Assembly: GCA_934504345.1 (NCBI GenBank) | Contig: CAKSVR010000060.1 | Location: 1-11,892 of the forward strand | Origin: an uncultured Agathobaculum sp. | GTDB lineage: Bacteria > Bacillota > Clostridia > Oscillospirales > Butyricicoccaceae | Direction of reading: 5' to 3' | DNA length: 11,892 nucleotides | Shown here: positions 6,155-11,892 of the stretch, in pieces | Layout of the letters: each line of letters starts with the position of its first letter | How positions within the stretch are numbered: position 1 is the first letter of the stretch | Position numbers and translations under genes: made by a program | The notes under the pieces: generated by a model | Seen by the model: only the letters and a program-made list of their open reading frames with translations | Databases searched by the model: none | What the model was told of the DNA's origin: nothing

Positions 6155-6262
6155 ATAGAGTGAGGAGTGGGGAGTTAAGAGTGGAGAAAACGTAATGATT
6201 TACGTTTGCATCACGAAAATCTTACAAACTCTACACTCTGCACTCTCAACTCTACACTCTTT
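6155..6262. repeat. GAGTGGAGA-type palindromic repeat, copy 2
   Basis: Left arm AGAGTGAGGAGTGGGGAG near 6158; right arm a series of CTACACTCT and CACTCTCAACTCT ending at 6260. The core at 6188-6207 is a hairpin (AAACGTAA with TTACGTTT) followed by TTTTC on the minus strand, so it may terminate the iolG transcript. Gap 5927-6283 holds only this block, the GC-rich element, the short hairpin and the RBS of the isomerase gene. Confidence 0.55.
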
Positions 6263-6283
6263 TAGAGAGCCTTCTGATTGCTC

Positions 6284-7300
6284 TTACTTCTTGTAGAAGT
6301 CCGGGGTGCCGCCGGTAACGACCTTTTCCGGTACGCCGGAGGTCTGGGACTTAACCAGAGCGTCAGCGGTGATGGAAGCAACGTAGCCGTCCCAAGCGGA
6401 GGAGCCGCCGGTCTCGCCCTTGAGTGCGTGGTCAACCCAGTCCTGAATCTCTACATCGTAGGAATCGATGAAGCGCAGGATCCAGTTGTCCTCGATCTTG
6501 GTGGAAACCTCGTTTGCGTAACGTACGGTCGGGAAAGACGGGCACGGCAGGTTTACAACGCCGTTCTCACAAACGACCTCGCAGTTGATGTCGTAGCCGA
6601 AGCCGCAGTTTACGTTTACCTCGAGCATATTGATGATGCCGCCCTTGGTCTTCATGATCATGATCTGCGGGTCCTTCAGCGCGTTCTTAACCTTGCTGTT
6701 GGTCTTGGGCATGATGCACTGAACCTCATCCCACTCGTCGTTTACCAGCCACGGCAGAACGTCGATCTCGTGGATAGCGGTATCGGTAACAGCCATTGCA
6801 GTGGTGTAGTCGTCAGCAACGCCGTCTGCACGGTGGGTGCACTTGATTACCATCGGAGCACCGAACTTGCCGGAGTCGATCAGCTCCTTGACCTGACGGT
6901 AGCCGCGGTCGTAGCGGCGCATGAAGCCGACCTGTACGAGGTGCTTGCCGCCGGCCATCTCGGCCTCAACGATCTCCTTGCCGTCCGCAGCGGTGTTTGC
7001 CAGCGGCTTCTCAGTGAATACCGGCTTGCCAGCCTTGATAGCGGCCAGAACCGGACCCTTGTGGAACTGACCCGGCGTGGTAACAACAACAGCGTTTACG
7101 TCCGGATCATTGATCGCTTCGTTGAAGTCGGTGTAGATCTTGGTGCCGGCGCCTGCGATCTCAGCGCCCTTCTTAGCGCCTTCTTCAAATACGTCGCATA
7201 CAGCAACGATGCGTGCATTGCGGATGCGGTTCTGGATGCGTTCGATGTGTTCACGGCCGATCATGCCGCAGCCGATCAGAGCAATGTTCAGATTTTCCAT
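6284..7300 (-). CDS. iolG: Inositol 2-dehydrogenase (IolG type)
   Basis: A 338-aa cytosolic Gfo/Idh/MocA oxidoreductase that oxidises myo-inositol (or scyllo-/D-chiro-inositol) to 2-keto-inositol with NAD+. N-terminal Rossmann fold: G10-C-G12-M-I-G15 in IALIGCGMIG; acid D36 for the NAD ribose; EKP at 97-99. Catalytic set as in Bacillus IolG, shifted by one: K98, D173 and H177 (DTAIHEIDVLPWLVNDEW). The stretches LVQVGFMRRYD, CTHRADG, DYTTAMAV, KDPQIM and YDVEIQDWVDHA match the IolG family closely from memory of the Bacillus protein. AGGAGG at 7314-7309 lies 8 bases before the ATG. Its own promoter holds a palindrome that also occurs in front of the symporter, so it is likely repressed by the LacI-family protein at 10021. 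Substrate isomer is not resolved. Confidence 0.9.
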   Translation of the reverse strand: MENLNIALIGCGMIGREHIERIQNRIRNARIVAVCDVFEEGAKKGAEIAGAGTKIYTDFNEAINDPDVNAVVVTTPGQFHKGPVLAAIKAGKPVFTEKPLANTAADGKEIVEAEMAGGKHLVQVGFMRRYDRGYRQVKELIDSGKFGAPMVIKCTHRADGVADDYTTAMAVTDTAIHEIDVLPWLVNDEWDEVQCIMPKTNSKVKNALKDPQIMIMKTKGGIINMLEVNVNCGFGYDINCEVVCENGVVNLPCPSFPTVRYANEVSTKIEDNWILRFIDSYDVEIQDWVDHALKGETGGSSAWDGYVASITADALVKSQTSGVPEKVVTGGTPDFYKK

Positions 7301-7380
7301 GATAAATTCCTCCTAAGTAATGGTAAAAGGTGGTTTGAGAGAGGTTAGCGCAGTTTGTTCTGCGTTATCTTCGATGTTGT

Positions 7381-7419
7381 GCGGTGCACGCAGCAATTTG
7401 TGTTTCCTGTGTGCACTGC
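7381..7419 (-). other. Leader hairpin of iolG
   Basis: A 13-position inverted repeat (7381-7393 with 7407-7419) around a 13-base loop, in the about 130-base leader expected for iolG. Two positions are A-C mismatches in the iolG mRNA but G-U pairs on the opposite strand. A regulatory role is not shown. Confidence 0.35.
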
Positions 7420-7440
7420 CTCATTTCTGAGGTCAAGGTG

Positions 7441-7469
7441 ATTATACATCTGCGTTCACGAGAACGCAA
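7441..7469 (-). promoter_or_regulatory. iolG promoter
   Basis: On the minus strand: TTGCGT (7469-7464), 17 bases, TATAAT (7446-7441, perfect -10). The spacer is almost filled by the palindrome at 7451-7468, the ideal position for a repressor to block RNA polymerase. The leader to the start codon is about 130 bases. Confidence 0.75.
7451..7468. promoter_or_regulatory. Putative LacI-family operator O1 in the iolG promoter
   Basis: TGCGTTC (7451-7457), 4 bases, GAACGCA (7462-7468): a perfect inverted repeat centred on CG, as is typical of LacI-family operators. The inner 16 bases equal the reverse complement of the site at 9531-9546 exactly. Confidence 0.7.
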
Positions 7470-7595
7470 GAGGTAATTTCGAAAAATTTGAAAAAATTTT
7501 TTGCCGCCCGGCAGCGAGGGACAATCGCCGCCGGATGACAAAGAGGGATCAATTGCACAAGAGGTGCAAACAAGGGAGTCTGTGAAACGTTTATT

Positions 7596-7675
7596 GTAGG
7601 GCGGGATGACCTCATCCCGCCGCTTTAACGGTGTGCAGATGGTTTATACGGCGGGGTGAGGTCACCCCGCCCTAC
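7596..7675. repeat. GC-rich palindromic element, copy 2
   Basis: An 80-bp element from GTAGGGCGGG to CCCGCCCTAC with two hairpins (GGCGGGATGA with TCATCCCGCC; GGCGGGGTGA with TCACCCCGCC). It begins about 20 bases after the symporter stop and may end its transcript, although it has no T-run. The rest of 7301-7694 holds the iolG RBS, leader hairpin, operator and promoter; between 7470 and 7595 I see nothing more. Confidence 0.75.
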
Positions 7676-7694
7676 GGGATAGGTGTTACTTGCG

Positions 7695-9356
7695 TCAGGC
7701 TGCAATGCCAAGGGGAGAGAACAGGATATAAATGCCGATCGCCAGAAGCAGGCCGACGATGGATACAACATGGCGGTACTTCCACGGAGTCAGGTCTACT
7801 GCGCCGACATCCTTGATCTCGTACTCCTCAGCCGGATGATACTTGTTCAGGTACCACATGATGAGCAGCTCGATCGGGAACAGGACAGCCATTGCGTACA
7901 GGTAGTGGATGGGGTTCGCGGAGCCCGGATAGCAGGGCTTGAGGAGCAGGAATGCACCGTAAACAATAACATGGAAGATGGTGATTACCTTGGGCATATA
8001 CTTCGGGATGCGCTTGAACATGAAGATGCCGAGGATGGTGCACAGTACCGGCAGGGAAACGAACTGGCTCATGGAGTTCAGGAAGGTGGTGATGCCGCCG
8101 GCGTACATAACGAACGGGGAGATAACGATTGCGATGCAGCCTGCGATGGTGCCGTAGATCTTGCCGACCTTAACGCACTTGGTATCGGAGGCAGACGGGT
8201 TGATGGACGAACGGTACAGGTCAAGGGTGAACATAGTGGATGCGGAGTTCAGTACCGAGTTAAAGGAGGACAGGATCGCGCCGAACATGACAGCAGCGAA
8301 GAAGCCCATTACCGGCTTCGGTACGATCTCAGCGATCAGGGCTGGGTAAGCAAAGTCGATAGCGGAGGAACCGGCAGCAGCCAGCTTGTCCTGAATGGAC
8401 GGCAGGTAGAATGCGATAACGCCCGGGATTACGAGGTACAGAGGGCCAAGGCACTTGAGGAAGCCGCAGAAGATAGCACCCTTCTGACCTTCCTTCAGGC
8501 TCTTTGCTGCGAGGGAACGCTGTACAAAGGACTGGTTGGTGCACCACCAGTACAGGTTGTTGAAGAACATACCGGTGATGATCAGCGGCCACGGAACTTC
8601 CGGTTCCGGTGCATTCCATGCGTTGATGGCGTTCATTTTGGCCGGATCAGCCTCTACCATGTACTTGATGCCGTCCATGATGCCGTGGCCGCCGGTTGCA
8701 GCGGACAGAGCCGCGAAGCCGAGGAACGGGATCATCAGACCGCCGATGATCAGGCCGATGCCGTTGATGGTATCAGAAACCGCAACTGCCTTCAGGCCGC
8801 CGAAGATGGCGTAGCATCCGCCGATGATGCCGATGATGAGGCACAGGATGGCAACAGCCATGAACTTGCTGGTGCCGAGGATGCCGGAGATATCGAAGAT
8901 CTGCTCGAAAACGACTGCACCGGAGTACAGGATGACCGGCAGGTTGAGGATGGAGTACATAACAACGATTACCAGCGAGAACATCGTCTTGGTGCCCTTG
9001 CCGTAGCGCTCCTCCATCAGGGACGGGATGGTCATGGCGCCCATTTTCAGGTACTTCGGCAGGAAGTAGTACGCCAGAACCAGCAGGGTGAACATCGAGC
9101 CGACCTCCCAGGCGATCGGGCCCATGTTGGTCTTCCAGCTCTGGCCGTTCAGACCGACGAGCTGTTCAGCGGAAAGGTTGGTCAGCAGCAGAGAACCGGC
9201 GATTACCACGCCCGGAAGTCCGCGGCCTGCGAGGAAGTAGCCCTCTGCGGTGTCGAGCTGCTCGTCGCGGGTCTTCCACGCGGAAATGACTGCAACGAGG
9301 ACGGTGAACAGCAGGAACGAGATTCCTGTCCATGCGAGTGATGAGAAGAATGTCAT
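7695..9356 (-). CDS. Sodium/solute symporter, SSS family (YidK-like)
   Basis: A 553-aa integral membrane protein with about 13-14 hydrophobic segments that imports a solute with Na+. Family marks: AEGYFLAGRGLPGVVIAGSL at 37-56, LTNLSAEQLVGLNGQSWK in the broken first core helix, DTINGIGLIIGGLMIPF, YWWCTNQSFVQRSLAAKS, and SSFNSVLNSASTMFTLDLYR, where the Na2-site Ser residues of SSS proteins are expected. Layout and many stretches resemble E. coli YidK from memory. Inositol or a related polyol is the inferred substrate, from iolG and the isomerase downstream on the same strand. The ATG at 9356 is preceded by AGGGGG about 10 bases upstream, a slightly atypical RBS. A palindrome equal to the iolG operator lies 175 bases upstream, and the leader is highly structured. 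Confidence 0.9.
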   Translation of the reverse strand: MTFFSSLAWTGISFLLFTVLVAVISAWKTRDEQLDTAEGYFLAGRGLPGVVIAGSLLLTNLSAEQLVGLNGQSWKTNMGPIAWEVGSMFTLLVLAYYFLPKYLKMGAMTIPSLMEERYGKGTKTMFSLVIVVMYSILNLPVILYSGAVVFEQIFDISGILGTSKFMAVAILCLIIGIIGGCYAIFGGLKAVAVSDTINGIGLIIGGLMIPFLGFAALSAATGGHGIMDGIKYMVEADPAKMNAINAWNAPEPEVPWPLIITGMFFNNLYWWCTNQSFVQRSLAAKSLKEGQKGAIFCGFLKCLGPLYLVIPGVIAFYLPSIQDKLAAAGSSAIDFAYPALIAEIVPKPVMGFFAAVMFGAILSSFNSVLNSASTMFTLDLYRSSINPSASDTKCVKVGKIYGTIAGCIAIVISPFVMYAGGITTFLNSMSQFVSLPVLCTILGIFMFKRIPKYMPKVITIFHVIVYGAFLLLKPCYPGSANPIHYLYAMAVLFPIELLIMWYLNKYHPAEEYEIKDVGAVDLTPWKYRHVVSIVGLLLAIGIYILFSPLGIAA

Positions 9357-9389
9357 TTGTAGTATACCCCCTACATCTTTTCGTCGGGC

Positions 9390-9513
9390 TTTCCTGCACT
9401 GTTGCGTGCAGAGCGAATGCGGAAACCGTTTCTGAGCCGCTCTGTATGCAATGATGCAGGAAAACCGCTGGTTTTCGCTTCCCGACTCTCTTCTTCTCTC
9501 GGTTTCGGGAAGC
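9390..9513. other. Chain of three hairpins in the symporter leader
   Basis: Hairpin 1: 9390-9415 with 9438-9463, 26 positions, outer 9 bp perfect (TTTCCTGCA with TGCAGGAAA), inner CAGAGCG with CGCTCTG. Hairpin 2: AAAACC (9461-9466) with GGTTTT (9470-9475). Hairpin 3: GCTTCCCGA (9477-9485) with TCGGGAAGC (9505-9513). Hairpins 1 and 2 share three bases. The mismatches of hairpin 1 become G-U pairs when read as plus-strand RNA, so it folds better on the strand opposite the symporter mRNA. Function unknown. Confidence 0.5.
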
Positions 9514-9530
9514 CCATAACTTTTCTCTCG

Positions 9531-9546
9531 GCGTTCTCGTGAACGC
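9531..9546. promoter_or_regulatory. Putative LacI-family operator O2 upstream of the symporter
   Basis: GCGTTC, TCGT, GAACGC: the exact reverse complement of the 16-base core in the iolG promoter. I see no good -35/-10 pair overlapping it; the best minus-strand candidate (TTGAAA, 15 bases, GATAAT near 9640-9666) lies about 100 bases upstream, so it could act as a roadblock or through looping. Confidence 0.65.
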
Positions 9547-9700
9547 GCTTGCCTTGAAATAATTCCCCTTGGAAAAATCCGTATCTTCTCTCAATATTTT
9601 GGATGTTTCAACCGGGGATTTATTTTGTTGTCCATAGATTATCACTTTATTTTCGAAGTTTCAAGCCCTAAATATGCGATTTGTTACGATTCGGTGAACA

Positions 9701-9728
9701 GTACAAAAATCCGGTGTTCTTTTTGTAC
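9701..9728. other. AT-rich perfect inverted repeat
   Basis: GTACAAAAA (9701-9709) and TTTTTGTAC (9720-9728) with a 10-base loop, in the gap between symporter and regulator. Possible weak terminator or binding site. Nearby, GCGTGC is repeated directly three times (9747-9752, 9755-9760, 9765-9770). Confidence 0.4.
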
Positions 9729-9873
9729 GGAAAGACATTTGTTTATGCGTGCCTGCGTGCAAAAGCGTGCAATACTATGGTGAATCTGCCCAAAAAACAG
9801 GAGGTTCATTTGGGAATCGCCTGTGCAAACGAAAAAACGCACAGACAAAAGTGAGAAAGAACGCAAAAGAGTG

Positions 9874-9901
9874 TTGCAAATTGCGTGCAGTGTGTTATAC
9901 T
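9874..9901 (+). promoter_or_regulatory. Promoter of the LacI-family regulator
   Basis: TTGCAA (9874-9879), 16 bases, TATACT (9896-9901), with an extended TG one base before the -10. The expected transcript start is near 9908, giving a leader of about 113 bases. Confidence 0.65.
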
Positions 9902-9920
9902 AATAATAAGCAGAAAAAAG

Positions 9921-9934
9921 CCGCATATATGCGG
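9921..9934. promoter_or_regulatory. Palindrome just downstream of the regulator promoter
   Basis: CCGCATATATGCGG is a perfect 14-bp palindrome about 13 bases after the expected transcript start. It differs from the GCGTTC operators. It could be an autoregulatory site of the regulator or an operator for another protein. Confidence 0.4.
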
Positions 9935-10020
9935 TGTTCTTATAGGTTGAACCGTAGATAAGTTGTGAAACGAATCACTGTGCGGTATTTTCCTATATTA
10001 TAATATAAGGAGGAATCACA

Positions 10021-11055
10021 ATGGCTGTCACCGCACAGCAGATCGCGGATCTTGCGGGCGTATCCCGCGGAACGGTAGACCGCGCACTGCACAACCGCGG
10101 CCGCGTAAATCCCGAAGTGGCCGCAAAGATCCACAAAATAGCCGCCGAACTCGGCTATAAACCCAACCTGATCGGGCAGGCGCTCGTCAAATCCGGACGG
10201 AATTTCAAGCTGGGCGCGATTTTGCAGTCCACTGAAACACCCACCATGCAGATCGTGCGTGCAGGCGTGCAGCGTGCCGCAGAGGAGCTGGCCGCCTCTG
10301 GCGTGGAGCTCATCATGCGCGAAACACGCGGACTGGACACCGAGCTGGTGCTCGAGCACATCGAGGAACTGGTCGGGCAGGGCGTGCAGGCGCTCGCCAT
10401 CGCGCCGAACAACTCGCCGGAGATACGCCAGTGCATCGACGAGCTGTTCGAGCAGGGCATTCCGGTCATCACGCTCAACTCGGATGCGCCGGGCAGCAAG
10501 CGCCTTGCGTTCATCGGTATGGACAACTATCGCGCCGGACAGACCGCCGCCGGACTGCTGCGCTTCATGCTGCCGGAGGGCGGAAAAGTGCTGCCGCTGG
10601 CGGGCCATCTCAATAATACCGCACATAATAACCGATTAAACGGCTTTCTGGACACGATGAAGGCCGAATCCGGCATCGAACTGCTGGCATTCCAGCCGTG
10701 CTTCGACCGCGATGACTACTCGCACGAGATCACCCAGCACGCGCTGCGTGCAAATCCGGACCTGAGCGCTATCTATGTCGCCTCCAACGGACAGGTCGGC
10801 GCGTGTCAGGCCGTCGAGGAGGAGGGCCGAAAGGGCTCGGTCAAGGTGGTCGCGTTCGACTTGAACGCAGTCAATATGGACTTGCTCCGGTCGGACAGCC
10901 TGAGCTTCGTGCTCGATCAGGAGGCATTCGAGCAGGGCTATCGACCGCCGTTCCTGCTGTATGAATACCTCATGCACAAGAAAAAGCCGGAAAAAGAGCT
11001 GCTTTACACGGATATTGCGATCCGAACCAAGTATAACAGCGATGCACCGGTATGA
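10021..11055 (+). CDS. LacI-family transcriptional regulator, probable inositol repressor
   Basis: A 344-aa DNA-binding protein. Residues 4-24 form the helix-turn-helix (TAQQIADLAGVSRGTVDRAL), followed by NRGRVNPEVAAKIHKIAAEL and the hinge helix region GYKPNLIGQALVKSGR at 45-60. Residues 63-330 are a periplasmic-binding-protein-like effector domain (LGAILQS, ITLNSDAPGSKRLAFIGMDNYRAG, AIYVASNGQVGA, VVAFDL), of the ribose/inositol-binding type rather than classic LacI. AAGGAGG at 10007-10013 lies 7 bases before the ATG. It is divergent from the symporter, and two identical palindromes with a central CG lie upstream of the symporter and in the iolG promoter. Inference: it represses the cassette and is released by an inositol-type ligand. 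Bacillus IolR is of the DeoR family, so this would be a different regulator for the same pathway. Confidence 0.9.
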   Translation: MAVTAQQIADLAGVSRGTVDRALHNRGRVNPEVAAKIHKIAAELGYKPNLIGQALVKSGRNFKLGAILQSTETPTMQIVRAGVQRAAEELAASGVELIMRETRGLDTELVLEHIEELVGQGVQALAIAPNNSPEIRQCIDELFEQGIPVITLNSDAPGSKRLAFIGMDNYRAGQTAAGLLRFMLPEGGKVLPLAGHLNNTAHNNRLNGFLDTMKAESGIELLAFQPCFDRDDYSHEITQHALRANPDLSAIYVASNGQVGACQAVEEEGRKGSVKVVAFDLNAVNMDLLRSDSLSFVLDQEAFEQGYRPPFLLYEYLMHKKKPEKELLYTDIAIRTKYNSDAPV

Positions 11056-11057
11056 CA

Positions 11058-11088
11058 AAAAAGGACTGTACAGGGTACAGTCCTTTTT
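11058..11088. terminator. Bidirectional terminator between regulator and yqeC
   Basis: A perfect 14-bp stem (11058-11071 with 11075-11088) with an AGG loop; A-run on one side and TTTTT on the other. It directly follows the regulator stop and lies 17 bases beyond the yqeC stop. Confidence 0.85.
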
Positions 11089-11104
11089 CATTAGTAATGA
11101 GAAA

Positions 11105-11776
11105 TTAGAAATTATTACGGGGAGATTTGCCGTGCAGAGAACCGCAAACGACCGCAATGCCGTTTTGCTGCAAAAGATTGGAGAATATGCGTGCATCCTC
11201 TGGAGAAATGCAGTCGAATTGATTCAAAAACACGGTTTGCGAGAGCTTTTCAGCCAGAATGCCGCATGCGGCAAGCGCGGGCGTGACAATATCATCCATG
11301 CGTGCACCTGTGCGTACACAGAACAGCTCCGGGCGGTGTACGGCCTCACGAACCGGCCGGCCGAAGCCGGAGGCGCCGACAACGCAGATGGTCTGGCGGG
11401 TGTTTTCCGGTATCACGGGTTCATGCGCCGCGTGCGCCTTGATGGGCCGCCGCTTGGAGCCGTCTGCCTCGACCAGCACATAGTCGGCCAGTGTTTCCAG
11501 CACGGAAAACGGCAGCGCAGGCGCGGTCAGCTTTCCCTCGGCGGCAGGCGTGCCCATGCACACCACGCGGTGACGGGCAAGCGCCGCGCGGATTTCCTCG
11601 ACAGCAGGTGCGGTCAGCAGCGGCACGCCCGTGAACGGCAGGATGTGGGTCGAGGTCGTGAGGATGACCGTGCCGGGCAGCTCATCGGCCAGCACGCGCA
11701 GCAAGGTCGTTTTGCCGCCGCTGCCGACTGCGGCGGTGATGCCTTTTATAATGTGCAGTTGTTTGCTGAATTGCAT
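11105..11776 (-). CDS. yqeC: YqeC-type selenium cofactor accessory protein
   Basis: A 223-aa cytosolic protein of the YqeC family, linked in other bacteria to maturation of selenium-dependent molybdenum hydroxylases. Visible marks: Walker A-type GSGGKTT at 18-24; ILTTSTHI; VLVEADGSKRRPIKAHAAHEPVIP; and VVGASGFGRPV before REAVHRPELF. The start at 11776 was chosen because AAAGGTGA lies just upstream and the fold begins soon after; a longer frame runs on to 11872, but through the GC-rich repeat and without an RBS. Only 24 bases lie between the repeat and the start, so the promoter is in or beyond the repeat, or the gene is read from one outside the window. No molybdenum hydroxylase, selD or yqeB is seen in the window. 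It is convergent with the regulator and probably unrelated to it. Confidence 0.85.
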   Translation of the reverse strand: MQFSKQLHIIKGITAAVGSGGKTTLLRVLADELPGTVILTTSTHILPFTGVPLLTAPAVEEIRAALARHRVVCMGTPAAEGKLTAPALPFSVLETLADYVLVEADGSKRRPIKAHAAHEPVIPENTRQTICVVGASGFGRPVREAVHRPELFCVRTGARMDDIVTPALAACGILAEKLSQTVFLNQFDCISPEDARIFSNLLQQNGIAVVCGSLHGKSPRNNF

Positions 11777-11799
11777 AAATTCACCTTTTATCTTATTCA

Positions 11800-11884
11800 C
11801 CGTCGGGGGGGGGGCCCTCACCCCGCCGTTTGTAACGGTATGCATAGGGTTTATGCGGCGGGGTGAGGGCACCCCGCCCTACGG
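11800..11884. repeat. GC-rich palindromic element, copy 3, with a G10 tract
   Basis: An 85-bp element with the right half GGCGGGGTGAGGGCACCCCGCC and the end CCCTACGG identical to copy 1. The left half begins CCGT as expected but then has C and ten G (11805-11814), where the other half predicts AGGGCGGGGTG. It abuts yqeC. Confidence 0.7.
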
Positions 11885-11892
11885 TTATATCA

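Noticed and set aside
4934..6262. CRISPR-like repeats
   Set aside because: The repeats are palindromic and irregularly spaced, with no unique spacers of constant length.
6278..7348. 356-codon open frame opposite iolG
   Set aside because: Antisense shadow of a clearly recognised dehydrogenase; Val/Leu/Asp-rich translation without domains.
7580..7595. Possible catabolite-repression (cre) site TGTGAAACGTTTATT
   Set aside because: Only part of the cre consensus is met, and it lies downstream of the symporter and far upstream of the iolG promoter.
7683..9341. 552-codon open frame on the plus strand opposite the symporter
   Set aside because: It mirrors the symporter frame and its translation is rich in Asp, Glu, His and Gln without any family marks. 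It arises from the codon bias of the real gene, which avoids codons whose complements are stops.
9684..9866. 60-codon minus-strand frame between symporter and regulator
   Set aside because: No good RBS, covers the inverted repeat and direct repeats, and has no recognisable composition.
9999..10004. TATAAT as a promoter just before the regulator gene
   Set aside because: It overlaps the ribosome binding site, so transcripts would lack it; the pair at 9874-9901 is better.

Overview
The window looks like a chromosomal segment of a moderately GC-rich Firmicute, most likely a gut Clostridium relative (Oscillospirales-type). This is inferred from AGGAGG-type ribosome binding sites, TTGACA/TATAAT promoters, SLH and copper-amine-oxidase-N surface proteins, a YqeC-type selenium accessory protein and intergenic GC-rich palindromes. 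It is not proven by a marker gene. No rRNA, tRNA, CRISPR array, transposase or phage gene was found.

Layout. (1) 1-820: three copies of a 10-bp repeat, a strong bidirectional hairpin, and two small divergent genes: a 63-aa membrane protein (-) and a 39-aa acidic protein (+), each with its own promoter and RBS. (2) 752-2622: a secreted SLH protein (+) with a consensus promoter, closed by a bidirectional terminator. (3) 2627-4981: a cell-envelope signalling module. An ECF sigma factor and a membrane anti-sigma factor (-) lie back to back with a secreted protein (+) that carries a copper-amine-oxidase N-terminal-like domain. The anti-sigma factor and the secreted protein seem to share the same C-terminal (DUF4367-like) extracytoplasmic domain. 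The gap between the divergent units holds three copies of TGCARC-N17-TGTAT, one facing the sigma gene and two facing the secreted protein. The inference is one sigma-controlled, self-activating module. (4) 5054-9356: an inositol-type cassette on the minus strand: a YidK-like Na+/solute symporter, IolG-type inositol 2-dehydrogenase, and a TIM-barrel sugar isomerase/epimerase. (5) 10021-11055: a LacI-family regulator (+), divergent from the symporter. The same 16-bp palindrome occurs upstream of the symporter and inside the iolG promoter, and is the likely operator. (6) 11105-11776: yqeC (-), convergent with the regulator and separated from it by a bidirectional terminator.

The gaps of the inositol cassette and the right edge carry an 80-85 bp GC-rich palindromic element (three copies) and a GAGTGGAGA-type element (two copies), which probably act as terminators or are non-autonomous repeats. 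The leader of the symporter holds a chain of hairpins. The most interesting signal is the sigma/anti-sigma/surface-protein module with its shared promoter motif and shared sensor-like domain. The second is the operator pair that ties the LacI regulator to the inositol genes.
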